The notes: generated by a model not told the origin, from the sequence alone. Shown: positions 6,808 to 14,985, counted from the stretch's first letter. The stretch: DNA of 21,250 nt from CALKCV01 sp964609515 (GCA_964609515.1 CAZSTZ010000105.1:1-21250); one strand, 5' to 3'. Program-made: numbers and translations.

Positions 6808-7949
6808 GGTTTGGAGTATTTTTCAATGATTTGTAATACTTGTTCTCCTTCTGGGGGTTTGGCGATAAATTCCGAGGCACCGACTAACTTCGCCCGAGAG
6901 CGATCGACCAGGTTATCGCGACTGGTAAGCATGATAACCGGAGTGTGCTTGAATGCAGGGGCTTTGCGCAAAAACTGACAAACCGTATAACCGCTAGCGT
7001 TGGGCATTTCTATGTCGAGGAAGATTAAGTCGGGTTTGTGTTGGGCCAGTTGGGCGAGTCCTCGGACGGGATCTGCGGTGTGGATGAATTGATAGCCGGC
7101 CGGTTCTACAATATTTCTCAAAGTTTGGGCGATGGCCTGGCTATCGTCTATACAGGCGATTAAGCCCCGTTTGCCTTTGGCTGTCTCGGTTGCTTGAGAC
7201 TCCTGTTGCTTTGCCTTTGCTTCTAGGAAGTCGGGGGCGGGTAAGTCGGGCATGGTTTTTAATTGTACTATTCCCCGAGAAATTAGGGGCATGAGGCCCC
7301 GGGTGACGCTGGTAATCGATTTTTGCAAGTTTGAGGCTAAGTCCCACAAGTCATATTGGCCGTTGAGGTATTGGCCGATGCCGGAGAAGGAGTCGGGGGA
7401 AACTGGTTTTTTGGCAACTGCTACTAGGCTGGGGCTGAGGGTGTCTAACCCGGCGGCTTGCCATTGGGAGACGAGTTGGGCGACTTTGGCGATGACTGGT
7501 TCTAGTTCTCGATAGGAGAGGCTTAGGCCCAAGGATAATTCCGAGCCATCAGTGGCTTCTTTGGGCTGCCACTCGTAGCTTAAGTCTGGGTAGCGGCTGA
7601 GACAAAATAAGATTTCAAAGGCCACTCGGCGGATTATTCCTTTGGCTTCGTTGAGGCCGATCTGTTTTTTACTGACGCCTTGGTATAGCAGTTGATATTC
7701 CCAGGGTTGGTTTGGGGATAGGGGGGCGATCGCCTTGGGTTGCCAGTTGGGGCAATATTGTTTTATGGCTCTCTGCCAACGCCAAACTCGATGAAATTCG
7801 GCGGTGGCAAAGAGGAGTCTGCCGTAGAATAGGTGCAGTTTGGCTTCTTTGGCATGGCTGTTAAGAATTAGTTCGCCACCGGTCATTTTTTTACTTATTT
7901 TGTCTAATTCTTGACTTAGTATTTGCAGTCTTTTTATTGGGGTTGTCAT
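6789..7949 (-). CDS. pixG: PatA-like response regulator
   Basis: A 386-residue PatA-family regulator, first gene of the phototaxis operon. The N-terminal region (about 1-250) is the PatA-type domain of PixG/PilG proteins, with KMTGGELILNS and LHLFYGRLLFATAEFHRVWRW. Residues about 262-380 form a receiver domain: Asp268-Asp269 in the acidic pocket, Asp312 in LIFLDIEMPNASG, Thr342 in IMLTSRD, Lys364 in FIAKP. PatA-type regulators in Pix/Pil systems are thought to relay phosphate signals to the pilus motor; the exact role is inference. The start at 7949 is the only good one. The last residues and stop are encoded by repeat DNA, and a perfect 34-base inverted repeat brackets the gene. Confidence 0.9.
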   Translation of the reverse strand: MTTPIKRLQILSQELDKISKKMTGGELILNSHAKEAKLHLFYGRLLFATAEFHRVWRWQRAIKQYCPNWQPKAIAPLSPNQPWEYQLLYQGVSKKQIGLNEAKGIIRRVAFEILFCLSRYPDLSYEWQPKEATDGSELSLGLSLSYRELEPVIAKVAQLVSQWQAAGLDTLSPSLVAVAKKPVSPDSFSGIGQYLNGQYDLWDLASNLQKSITSVTRGLMPLISRGIVQLKTMPDLPAPDFLEAKAKQQESQATETAKGKRGLIACIDDSQAIAQTLRNIVEPAGYQFIHTADPVRGLAQLAQHKPDLIFLDIEMPNASGYTVCQFLRKAPAFKHTPVIMLTSRDNLVDRSRAKLVGASEFIAKPPEGEQVLQIIEKYSKPLTISN

Positions 7950-8215
7950 TTTATTTTATTAATTAACAATTAGCAATTAACAAGTTCCCAATTAACAATT
8001 AACAATTGACAATTGACAAAGGTACTTTTTTGTTTTTATAAGATTAATTTTACCACGTCATCGGCTTTATGGTTTAATTTTGATTCTTCTGTCTTTTGCT
8101 AAAACTGCAAAAATACGGAAGCACGCCCCAAAAACCCCGCTTTTCTATTTTCTAATTTCCGTCCCGCCTCTAAAACTGTATAATGGTTAAGATTGCAAAA
8201 AAAAGAGAAAACAAG
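7950..8215. promoter_or_regulatory. Divergent intergenic region (pixG promoter side and PHP gene promoter)
   Basis: Bases 7962-8020 are STRR-type repeats, including the right copy of the 34-base inverted repeat. A TATAAT hexamer at 8179-8184 is a good -10 box for the PHP gene and overlaps an upstream ATG at 8183. The -35 region is weak. On the minus strand a TATAAA (8040-8035) could serve the pixG operon, also with a poor -35. All promoter calls are by eye. Confidence 0.4.
7962..7995 (-). repeat. 34-base inverted repeat, right copy, upstream of pixG
   Basis: Perfect reverse complement of 6774-6807, including the non-STRR core CAAGTTCCC. It lies 12 bases upstream of the pixG start. Confidence 0.9.
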
Positions 8216-9064
8216 ATGTTAGAATTACACTGCCATACGACTTATTCTGATGGTAGTCTCTCGCCGAGGGAGTTAGTGAAAAAAGCTGTAAGTGCGGGGG
8301 TGCGAATTTTGGCAATTTCCGACCACGATACGATATCTGGTTGGGAGGAGGCGCTCGCTGCTGGAACTAAGTATGGCGTAGAAATAGTGCCGGCTATAGA
8401 GTTAAGTACGGTTCACCGAGATTGTTCTTTGCATATCTTGGGTTATTATCCAGACGGGGAAAAGTTGCGGGCTGTCTTGGGCGATCGCATTCTGGCAAGG
8501 TTTAGCCGGGCCCGGTTGATGGTGGAGAAGCTAGCAGATTTGGGATACTGTATAAAACTGCCTATACTGGAAGAGGAAAACCCTCAAACGACTCCGGGAC
8601 GACCTCACATAGCGGCGGCTTTGCTGGAGGCCGGTTATGTGAAGTACCCCCAGGAGGCGTTCGATCGCTGGTTGGGGGAGGGCAAACCTGCTTATGTGCC
8701 TTACGATAAGTTTTCGATTAAGGATGGCATCCGGTTATTGCGTCGCTGCGGGGCCGTGCCGGTGTGGGCCCATCCTTGTTTGTTTCGAGGGGGAAAAGTG
8801 GAGGAGGTTTTAATGGAGTTGTTGGACGCCGGCTTGATGGGCCTGGAGGTGTTCCACCCCTGTCATTCTGCCGGGGAGGTGGAACGGTTGAAGGGTTTGT
8901 GCGGTAAATATGGCTTGTTGATGACTGGGGGCAGCGACTATCACGGCCCGGTTGCGGGGGGCAAGGAGATGACTTCTCTTAATATGTTGGGTTTGCCCGG
9001 GAAGTTGTTGTCTCCTATTAAGGAGGCGGCGGCTAGTTTGGCTCCGGTTTCTGCGGTAAAATAA
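8216..9064 (+). CDS. PHP-domain phosphoesterase (RNase AM / nucleoside bisphosphate phosphatase-like)
   Basis: A 282-residue PHP-domain metal-dependent phosphoesterase. It has the four metal-binding motifs in order: LELHCHTTYSDG (His5, His7, Asp12), AISDHDT, the CSLHILGYY and VWAHP histidines, and GGSDYHG near the end. Length and architecture match stand-alone bacterial PHP proteins such as E. coli YciV (RNase AM), which acts on 5' ends of RNA and on nucleoside 3',5'-bisphosphates; the substrate here is inference. An in-frame ATG at 8183 adds 11 Lys-rich residues, but a TATAAT at 8179-8184 overlaps it and PHP proteins usually begin at the first His motif, so I chose 8216. It stands alone, divergent from pixG. 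Confidence 0.88.
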   Translation: MLELHCHTTYSDGSLSPRELVKKAVSAGVRILAISDHDTISGWEEALAAGTKYGVEIVPAIELSTVHRDCSLHILGYYPDGEKLRAVLGDRILARFSRARLMVEKLADLGYCIKLPILEEENPQTTPGRPHIAAALLEAGYVKYPQEAFDRWLGEGKPAYVPYDKFSIKDGIRLLRRCGAVPVWAHPCLFRGGKVEEVLMELLDAGLMGLEVFHPCHSAGEVERLKGLCGKYGLLMTGGSDYHGPVAGGKEMTSLNMLGLPGKLLSPIKEAAASLAPVSAVK

Positions 9065-9305
9065 GTAGGGGCCATCGCTCTTCTTTGTGCCGAGAAAGTA
9101 GATTGTTTTGGCGATCGCTCCTTAATTCTCACCCAGAAACCCGGTAATTCCTGCAAAACCCAGAAACCCGGAATTTCTGTAAAAACCGGGTTTCTTTCGC
9201 TACCAAAAAACCCAGAAACCCGGAATTTCTGTAAAAACCGGGTTTCTTTCGCTAATACCATAACTATCAAATTATGTCAAGGTAAATTGAAAAAAAAATT
9301 AATTT
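9065..9305. repeat. Repeat-filled intergenic region with a 44-base direct repeat
   Basis: A 44-base unit starting CCCAGAAACCCGGAATTTCT occurs at 9159-9202 and again at 9211-9254. Each copy can fold by pairing AGAAACCCGG with CCGGGTTTCT. A partial copy lies at 9132-9143, and a HIP1 octamer near 9112. The region separates converging genes, so the hairpins may also terminate transcription. Confidence 0.85.
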
Positions 9306-9551
9306 CTAATCGGACTGGGGCCAATTTTGCCAAGCCTGCTCAAGAGTATGACTCAACCACTGCCTTTGAGCCAAATCTAACAAATTATCGTCAGCCAAAA
9401 CCTCCGTTTTTAACTCCTCCAAAGACTGCCCCTTAGAACGAGCTATCTCTATAACACCAGCGATCGCCGCCACCACCATCTCTTCATTAACGGGCTCTTC
9501 TCGCAAAGCCATAATTTCTCGAACATTCTTAGGAATAGGATATTTCATCAT
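9306..9551 (-). CDS. Small hypothetical protein
   Basis: An 81-residue soluble protein that I cannot assign. It is rich in helix-forming residues (KNVREIMALREEPVNEEMVVA, then IARSKGQSLEELKTEVLAD and WLSHTLEQAWQNW), with no signal peptide, membrane segment or metal motif. Codon use resembles real genes and the sequence does not derive from a repeat, so I consider it a genuine gene. It begins with two adjacent ATGs (9551, 9548); the frame can extend only to a TTG at 9554. Small cyanobacterial proteins of this look are common and mostly uncharacterised. Confidence 0.6.
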   Translation of the reverse strand: MMKYPIPKNVREIMALREEPVNEEMVVAAIAGVIEIARSKGQSLEELKTEVLADDNLLDLAQRQWLSHTLEQAWQNWPQSD

Positions 9552-9859
9552 CAATAATTAATCTATTTTAAGATTTAAGATTTTATAAATAAGAAACAAA
9601 AAAGGCACAAATCCTGCAACCATAGTAAGCAGATAGGAATCAAAACCCGTCCCACAAAAGCTAAGATAGTCAAATTTAAGCACCCAAAATGTGATAAAAT
9701 TAGCAACTTTCCATCGGTCCGATGAAAGTTAAGGGATTTTAACACACTTTTACCCATTGTCAACCCCCAACTAGAGGATCGGTCAAAAAACCCAAGAAAC
9801 CCGGTTTTGCCGAAATTACCGGGTTTCTGAGATAGTAGATTCTAACTTAATAAAATCAG
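9552..9859. other. Non-coding region between the small hypothetical gene and the cyclase gene
   Basis: A divergent intergenic region of about 308 bases. It holds AT-rich sequence and, at 9795-9828, an interspersed hairpin with a perfect 10-base stem (AGAAACCCGG / CCGGGTTTCT). A 62-codon minus-strand open frame inside it has no gene-like features. No clear promoter could be fixed by eye. Confidence 0.55.
9795..9828. repeat. Interspersed AGAAACCCGG hairpin
   Basis: A single unit of the same inverted-repeat family seen at 1691-1860 and 9159-9254, with a 14-base loop. It lies 32 bases upstream of the cyclase ATG, so it would fall in the leader or promoter. Confidence 0.8.
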
Positions 9860-11923
9860 ATGAAAGAAATCCTATACCTAGAAATTCCCACCCCAGACAC
9901 GGCAAAAGTGCGCCTCTGGTTGCAAGAGAAATTTAACCCCCCCGCAGGAAAGAAAGTCCTAACCCCAGACGGCATTCGCCTCCTCCTAGACGATGGCCAA
10001 AAGTCAGCGGAAATCTCGGCTTTCCTTTGGTCCCTCCAGGGAACCACCTATTTAAAGGTCTTTTCTCTGGGGGCATCTTCTGCTATTGAAAAAGAAATAA
10101 TCAAAATTCTAACCAGCAACCTCAGAAACCAATTTCCCCATCAATATCCAGAACCCCCAGAAATAGACCTCTCCCAAAAATCCATCTTTGACGCCCTCGC
10201 GCCCCACTACCCTCTAACAGTTAAATACTTTCAAAAAATGCCCAAAGGCGAATACGATCTCCAGCGGGTTTACTGGTGGGAGAAACGCTGGCGGGAAGGC
10301 GTTAAAAACCCCAAAAAACCAAAGCAAGTTATTTTCGAGAAAAAATCAGAAAAAACAGCGACTCAAACAGACTCAGAATACGACCTCATTTATATTGGTG
10401 GTGCCTTGGGAGTCGTTCATGCTGCCGTCATGGCGCGGTTGGGTTATCGCATCTTATTAATAGAAAGATTGCCCTTTGGCAGGATGAACCGAGAGTGGAA
10501 TATTTCCCGTTCCGAACTCCAAAGTTTAATCGATTTAGGTTTATTTACTGCCGCCGAAATCGAAAGCTTAATTGCCAGAGAATACAAAAACGGATTTAAT
10601 AAATTCTTCGATGCCAACAATCCACCTTTTGCTAAAGCAGCAATTCTCCACACTCCCACAGTTTTAAACATAGCTTTAGATGCCGAAAAATTACTGCATT
10701 TATGCGGCGTAAAACTGCGAGAAGCGGGAGGAAAAATTGCCGAAGAAACGGAATTTATCCGCGCCAATATCGAAGAAAAAAGAGCAGTAGTTGAGGCCGT
10801 TCATCTACCTACTAAAACCGAACAAAGTTTTCGAGGTCGCTTAATCGTAGATGCGATGGGAACTGCTTCTCCCATCGCTTGGCAGTTGAACGGAACTCGC
10901 GCTTTTAATAGCGTTTGTCCCACGGTAGGGGCGGTAATTGATGGCGGTTTTGAACCGGGGGTTTGGGATTCCAATTATGGCGACGTTCTTAACAGTCACG
11001 GCGATATTTCTCGGGGCAGACAGTTGATTTGGGAATTGTTTCCTGGGCGGGGAAATGAATTGACTATTTATCTATTTCATTACCACCAAATTCATCCTGA
11101 AAATCCCGGTTCTCTGCTAGAAATGTACGAGGACTTTTTTACGATTTTGCCGGAATATCGCCGCTGCAATCTGGACGATTTGGTTTGGAAAAAACCGACT
11201 TTTGGTTATATTCCGGGGCATTTTAGTCTGGGAGGTAGCCATCGCCAAGTTGCCTTCGATCGCCTAATTTGTATCGGCGATGCGGCCTCCCTTCAATCTC
11301 CCTTAGTCTTTACCGGTTTCGGTTCTCTGGTAAGAAATCTTCCCCGCTTAACGGAACTTTTGGATACTGCTTTAAAACACGATTTATTAGACGCCAAAAG
11401 TTTAAACCAAATCCGCGCCTACCAAAGCAATATTAGCGTTACCTGGCTATTTTCTAAGGGAATGATGGCACCGACGGGTAAGTTTTTACCTCCTCAAAGG
11501 ATTAATTCTATTCTCAATACCTTTTTCGGTCTTTTGGCAGACGCGCCCCCAGAAGTAGCGGAGACTTTTATTAAGGACAAAACTGATTGGTCGATGTTTA
11601 CTGGTTTGGCGCTAAAAGCAGCGATAAAAAATCCTTTGTTGCTAGTCTGGATTTTAGATTTTGTGACTTTTAAAGAAGTTAATCTGTGGCTGATTAGCTA
11701 TCTCAATTTTACCTTTTTAGGATTAATTAGTTTCTTATTTGGCTGGTTGCCAAATTTTACTCGCAGCATTCAGTCTTGGTTGGAACCGAAAATGCCTCGT
11801 TTGTGGTTGTGGCTGTTAGCCATTAGCTACAATTTAACTAACGGCATGGGCAAAGCTCAAACTAAATTTCGGATTAAAACTCCAGACACCCGTAAAACAG
11901 ATGTCTCGTCTGTTGCTTCGTAA
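9860..11923 (+). CDS. cruA: CruA/CruP-family lycopene cyclase-like flavoprotein
   Basis: A 687-residue FAD-dependent protein. Residues about 1-150 are an N-terminal extension. Residues 175-205 form the dinucleotide-binding fold (YDLIYIGGALGVVHAAVMA, with acidic Glu202 ending the second strand). FGRMNREWNISRSEL at 206-220 is, as I remember the family, typical of CruA/CruP proteins. CIGDAAS at 471-477 is the second FAD motif. The C-terminus has hydrophobic stretches at about 592-632 and 646-656, suggesting membrane association. CruA cyclises lycopene to beta- or gamma-carotene in cyanobacteria without CrtL; CruP is a paralogue of less certain function. I lean to CruA from the length but cannot separate the two without alignment. 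The last residues (TRKTDVSSVAS) and the stop are encoded by palindromic elements, so the original C-terminus may have been altered. Confidence 0.75.
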   Translation: MKEILYLEIPTPDTAKVRLWLQEKFNPPAGKKVLTPDGIRLLLDDGQKSAEISAFLWSLQGTTYLKVFSLGASSAIEKEIIKILTSNLRNQFPHQYPEPPEIDLSQKSIFDALAPHYPLTVKYFQKMPKGEYDLQRVYWWEKRWREGVKNPKKPKQVIFEKKSEKTATQTDSEYDLIYIGGALGVVHAAVMARLGYRILLIERLPFGRMNREWNISRSELQSLIDLGLFTAAEIESLIAREYKNGFNKFFDANNPPFAKAAILHTPTVLNIALDAEKLLHLCGVKLREAGGKIAEETEFIRANIEEKRAVVEAVHLPTKTEQSFRGRLIVDAMGTASPIAWQLNGTRAFNSVCPTVGAVIDGGFEPGVWDSNYGDVLNSHGDISRGRQLIWELFPGRGNELTIYLFHYHQIHPENPGSLLEMYEDFFTILPEYRRCNLDDLVWKKPTFGYIPGHFSLGGSHRQVAFDRLICIGDAASLQSPLVFTGFGSLVRNLPRLTELLDTALKHDLLDAKSLNQIRAYQSNISVTWLFSKGMMAPTGKFLPPQRINSILNTFFGLLADAPPEVAETFIKDKTDWSMFTGLALKAAIKNPLLLVWILDFVTFKEVNLWLISYLNFTFLGLISFLFGWLPNFTRSIQSWLEPKMPRLWLWLLAISYNLTNGMGKAQTKFRIKTPDTRKTDVSSVAS

Positions 11924-11942
11924 AATAGATGTCTCGTCTGTT
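11892..11942 (+). repeat. Two palindromic elements at the 3' end of the cyclase gene
   Basis: GTAA plus AACAGATGTCTCGTCTGTT at 11892-11914, and GTAA plus AATAGATGTCTCGTCTGTT at 11920-11942, with an inverted fragment at 11954-11965. They match the pixJ element at most palindrome positions. The first encodes RKTDVSSV; the second supplies the TAA stop. Confidence 0.75.
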
Positions 11943-12000
11943 TGTATCCGCAAAACAGACGAGGCAAAAGTTACCAAAAATTACTCGTTAACTATTAACT

Positions 12001-12645
12001 ATGGAGATTAAAGCCATTGAACCACTGTATCGAAAAAATAGAAAACTATTTATTAACGGCAAGCCTATTACTCAAACGGCAGCTAAAGAGAAATGCCAAG
12101 AAATATTACAGACAAAAAAAGAATTAGAGGGAGAAGATTTAGTATTTGTAGGTTCTATATTAATGTCGTGGTATTTCAATTATCAGGAACCTATCCAAAT
12201 TAAAGTCGATCTATCTTCAAATGGTCGAAATAATTGTTTCTATTATTTAAAAAAATCAGGGGATTGGGAAGACTTTTCATATATAAAAGCTTTAAGGAAT
12301 CCTAACACTAACTCGATCGCAGACTTGACAAGTGCTTTTAGGTATGAAATATCGAATCAAATTCTCGATTACAAAAGTCAACATCAGTTAATTGGCAATA
12401 ACGAGTTTCATGTCGACCATGTTGTGCCTTTTAAAAAGCTATTTGATGAGTTTTTGAAAAAACATAATTTGCAAGAGCAAGATATTGAATTACAAGAAAT
12501 CGAGAAAAATACACGAGAGTTTAAAATACATCGGCATAAAATTAAAGATAGAAAATTAGCTAAAGCTTGGCAAGATTATCATAAAGAAAAAGCTGAACTT
12601 CAGATTTTAACAGCTACGGAAAACTTGAAAAAATCGTCATCTTAA
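12001..12645 (+). CDS. HNH nuclease with DUF3223-like region
   Basis: A 214-residue protein. Residues 137-140 are HVDH, followed by VVPFKKLFDEFLKKH, which matches the HxDH metal/catalytic motif and following segment of DUF3223/HNH-type proteins. Upstream, SAFRYEISNQILDYK and the N-terminal KPITQTAAKEKCQEIL and GEDLVFVGSILMSWYF segments also fit that family. The later LAKAWQDYHKEKAELQILTATENLKKS segment matches the end of the domain, with Asn208 as the likely HNH Asn. The Zn-binding CxxC pairs common in HNH proteins are absent. The gene is AT-rich compared with the genes on either side. Five bases beyond its stop lies a 16-codon open frame, then a membrane-protein gene. Activity and target are unknown. 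Confidence 0.72.
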   Translation: MEIKAIEPLYRKNRKLFINGKPITQTAAKEKCQEILQTKKELEGEDLVFVGSILMSWYFNYQEPIQIKVDLSSNGRNNCFYYLKKSGDWEDFSYIKALRNPNTNSIADLTSAFRYEISNQILDYKSQHQLIGNNEFHVDHVVPFKKLFDEFLKKHNLQEQDIELQEIEKNTREFKIHRHKIKDRKLAKAWQDYHKEKAELQILTATENLKKSSS

Positions 12646-12649
12646 TCTT

Positions 12650-12700
12650 ATGAAAAATAAAAAAGTTAAACAAATCGCTGAAGCGATTATTACTAATTAA
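12650..12700 (+). CDS. Possible tiny ORF (16 codons)
   Basis: ATG at 12650 to TAA at 12700 encodes MKNKKVKQIAEAIITN. It fits between the HNH gene (stop 12645) and the membrane-protein gene (start 12706) with gaps of only four and five bases. That packing suggests a translated coupling peptide or the remnant of a longer gene, but the length makes chance very possible. Confidence 0.2.
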   Translation: MKNKKVKQIAEAIITN

Positions 12701-12705
12701 AGCTT

Positions 12706-13368
12706 ATGAGAGAAGATTTACAAAATTTAGAAATAACTCCTCGGGAGATTAAACGCCTTAGCGGTATAAGTTTAGACCGAGTTTTTAGACCGCCAACTGC
12801 GAGGAAGTTTGTCTCGGAAATATTCAAGAGTGGGGCGATCGCCTCTTTATTATTTCTCGCTTATTTCCTCTTGTCAGCAATTTGGCCCCAACACAGTTTA
12901 TTCTTATTTACTACTTTTATAATTTTAGCAGCAGCAACCTTTATCGAAGATATTTCTCAAATAATTGTTAGTGCCAGAAATAAAAAATTAACTAAATTAT
13001 TTGATGCCACGGAAAAATACAATACTATTTTGAAAGCTATAGCAATTCAAGACGAAATCGAAACTGTAGCAAGGGGGAACTTAAATTTTCAAAACCGAGA
13101 ACGAGTTATCGAGGCCCTGCAATTAATTCGAGAAGATTTAGTCCGCGCTTTAACTATTGAAAGAATTTTAAGAAAACACAAAAGATTTATTTCGGCTAAC
13201 GCTAAATTATTTTCCAGTCATTTAAACGATGTAACCTCTCTCTTAATTAATGATGAAGCTAGCGAACACGGACGCTTATTAAATGAAGCATTAGAAATAG
13301 CAGTGGCAGTCAAAGACGAAATGAAAAGATTGCAAGATAAACATTATGGAATAGGGAATGGGGAATAG
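12706..13368 (+). CDS. Two-helix membrane protein, hypothetical
   Basis: A 220-residue protein that I cannot assign to a named family. Two hydrophobic segments (about 43-60 and 64-82) form a membrane hairpin after a basic N-terminus. From about 90 to the end it is helical and charged, probably a cytoplasmic coiled-coil-like domain (FDATEKYNTILKAIAIQDEI, then REDLVRALTIERILRKHKR and DEASEHGRLLNEALEIAVAV). It has no signal peptide or catalytic motif. The last five residues (IGNGE) and the stop are encoded by an AATGGGG repeat, so the true ancestral C-terminus may have been different. It lies close behind the HNH gene and may be cotranscribed. Confidence 0.7.
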   Translation: MREDLQNLEITPREIKRLSGISLDRVFRPPTARKFVSEIFKSGAIASLLFLAYFLLSAIWPQHSLFLFTTFIILAAATFIEDISQIIVSARNKKLTKLFDATEKYNTILKAIAIQDEIETVARGNLNFQNRERVIEALQLIREDLVRALTIERILRKHKRFISANAKLFSSHLNDVTSLLINDEASEHGRLLNEALEIAVAVKDEMKRLQDKHYGIGNGE

Positions 13369-13518
13369 CTAATTGTTAGTTGTTAGTTGTTAGTTGTCAA
13401 TTGTTAATTGTTAATTGTTAATTGTTAATTGTTAATTGTTAAATGCTAATTGTTAATTTCCCCATTCCCCATTCCCCATTCCCCATTCCCCATTCCCCAT
13501 TCCCCATTCCCCATTCCC
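13350..13518. repeat. STRR block: inverted AATGGGG units, TTAGTTG/TTAATTG units, then (CCCCATT)8
   Basis: Bases 13350-13369 are AATGGGG-type units forming the end of the membrane-protein gene. Bases 13371-13445 are TTAGTTG and TTAATTG heptamers. Bases 13460-13518 are eight copies of CCCCATT. The first and last parts are inverted relative to each other and could pair in a long hairpin. Confidence 0.9.
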
Positions 13519-13565
13519 AAAATATGAGATAATTTTAATTCGTACTATATTTTAAGAAACAAAAG

Positions 13566-14888
13566 ATGGCAGACCAACCAAAAATTATAGTTCTCGATGA
13601 CGACCCCACCGGTTCCCAAACGGTTCATAGTTGCTTGCTGCTGATGCAGTGGGACGTAGAAACTTTGCGCATAGGACTGCGGGATGAATGTCCGATTTTC
13701 TTCGTCCTCACTAATACCCGCGCCCTGACTCCAGAACAAGCGGCCAACGTTACCCGAGAAGTAACTCACAATCTTCAAGAGGCGATCGCTGCCGAAAACG
13801 TTAAAGATTTTCTCGTCGTCAGTCGTTCCGACTCCACCCTCCGAGGTCACTATCCAGTAGAAACCGACGTCATCGCCGAAGAACTCGGACCCTTCGACGC
13901 CCATTTTCTGGTCCCCGCCTTTTTTGAGGGCGGGCGAGTCACCCGCGATAGCATTCATTACCTCATGGTTAACGGCAGTCTCACTCCAGTTCACGAAACC
14001 GAATTTGCCCGAGATTCGGTTTTCGGCTACCGCCACAGCTATTTGCCGGACTATGTGGAGGAAAAAACTAAAGGTCGCATTAAAGCTAATGAAGTGGAAC
14101 GCTTTTTGCTGGCAGACCTTCGCGCAGGGGTTAGCGATCGCCTGATGAAACTTACCAACAACCAATGCGGCGTAGTGGATGGGGAAGCTCAAACGGACTT
14201 AGATAGTTTTGCCAAAGATTTGCGGGAGGCGGCGAGTCAAGGGAAACGATTTTTATTTCGCAGCGCCGCCAGTATCTTAACGTCCTTGGCAAACCTCGGA
14301 CCGCAAGCGATCGCCCCCGAAGATATGGCGAAATACGTTCGCGAGGGCAAACCGGGTGCCATTATCGTCGGTTCCCACGTTAAAAAATCGACCCAACAAC
14401 TGGAACGTTTGTTACAAGAACCGGATATCGCCGGCGTCGAAGTTGATGTATCTCATTTGCTGGAAGAATCCCCAGAACAACGGGCCGCCCTGTTAGAAGA
14501 TATTTTGTCGCAAGTCAGAAATGCCCGTGCTGCGGGTAAAACTCCCGTTGCCTACACCTCCCGCGAGGAGCTAACTTTCGATAGCGTGGAGACGCGCTTG
14601 CAATTTGGAGTCGCCGTTTCCGACTTGTTAATGGATATCGAACGGGGTTTGCCCGAAGATATCGGTTATTTGATAAGCAAAGGAGGTATTACATCTAACG
14701 ATACTCTCAGCAAAGGTTTGGCTTTGAGGACCGCTCGCTTGTTAGGTCAAGTGTTAGCGGGATGTTCGATGGTACGCACCCCCGCAAACCATCCCCAGTT
14801 CCCTAACTTACCCGTGGTATTGTTCCCCGGTAACGTGGGGGATGCCGACGGTTTGGTTACGGTTTATCGTCGTTTGAGCAATAAATAA
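13566..14888 (+). CDS. Four-carbon acid sugar kinase family protein (DUF1537)
   Basis: A 440-residue protein of the two-domain family (N-terminal substrate-binding, C-terminal nucleotide-binding) that includes bacterial 3-oxo-tetronate and threonate kinases. The N-terminal domain starts IIVLDDDPTGSQTVHSC, with DDDPTGSQ as the family signature, and continues FFVLTNTRAL and LVVSRSDSTLRGHYPVETD. The C-terminal domain has IIVGSHVKKSTQQLE, YLISKGGITSNDTL and VVLFPGNVGDADGLVTVYRRL, typical of the nucleotide-binding half. Length matches the family. Members phosphorylate C4 acid sugars; the cyanobacterial substrate is not known, and no neighbouring sugar-catabolic gene helps. The ATG at 13566 lacks a clear Shine-Dalgarno. 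Intact and well conserved in appearance. Confidence 0.9.
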   Translation: MADQPKIIVLDDDPTGSQTVHSCLLLMQWDVETLRIGLRDECPIFFVLTNTRALTPEQAANVTREVTHNLQEAIAAENVKDFLVVSRSDSTLRGHYPVETDVIAEELGPFDAHFLVPAFFEGGRVTRDSIHYLMVNGSLTPVHETEFARDSVFGYRHSYLPDYVEEKTKGRIKANEVERFLLADLRAGVSDRLMKLTNNQCGVVDGEAQTDLDSFAKDLREAASQGKRFLFRSAASILTSLANLGPQAIAPEDMAKYVREGKPGAIIVGSHVKKSTQQLERLLQEPDIAGVEVDVSHLLEESPEQRAALLEDILSQVRNARAAGKTPVAYTSREELTFDSVETRLQFGVAVSDLLMDIERGLPEDIGYLISKGGITSNDTLSKGLALRTARLLGQVLAGCSMVRTPANHPQFPNLPVVLFPGNVGDADGLVTVYRRLSNK

Positions 14889-14900
14889 TCCCGTTTCTTG

Positions 14901-14958
14901 ATACTCTTGACGAGTACTCAAAAAGAGCTTTTTTTATTTGAGTACTCGTCAAGAGTAT
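14901..14958. terminator. Long perfect hairpin downstream of the kinase gene (possible bidirectional terminator)
   Basis: Arms 14901-14922 and 14937-14958 are perfect 22-base reverse complements (outer part ATACTCTTGACGAG, inner GTACTCAAA), with a 14-base loop containing a T-run. It starts 12 bases after the kinase stop. A terminator is the simplest reading, but no T-run follows the right arm on the plus strand. Confidence 0.6.
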
Positions 14959-14985
14959 GAGTATGAAACTATCGAGGGGTAAAAA

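Noticed and set aside
8183..8215. Upstream ATG for the PHP gene at 8183
   Set aside because: A TATAAT overlaps it and the PHP motif normally begins at the very N-terminus; the start at 8216 fits better.
9575..9763. Minus-strand frame of 62 codons
   Set aside because: No conserved motif, AT-rich hydrophobic content, and no ribosome-binding site; lies in an intergenic region.
12001..13368. Defence system made of the HNH nuclease and the membrane protein
   Set aside because: No further defence genes, mobile genes or conserved pairing can be shown from the window; kept only as a low-interest finding.
13545..14192. Long minus-strand frame opposite the kinase gene
   Set aside because: The plus-strand frame has clear DUF1537 family motifs; the antisense frame is a shadow.
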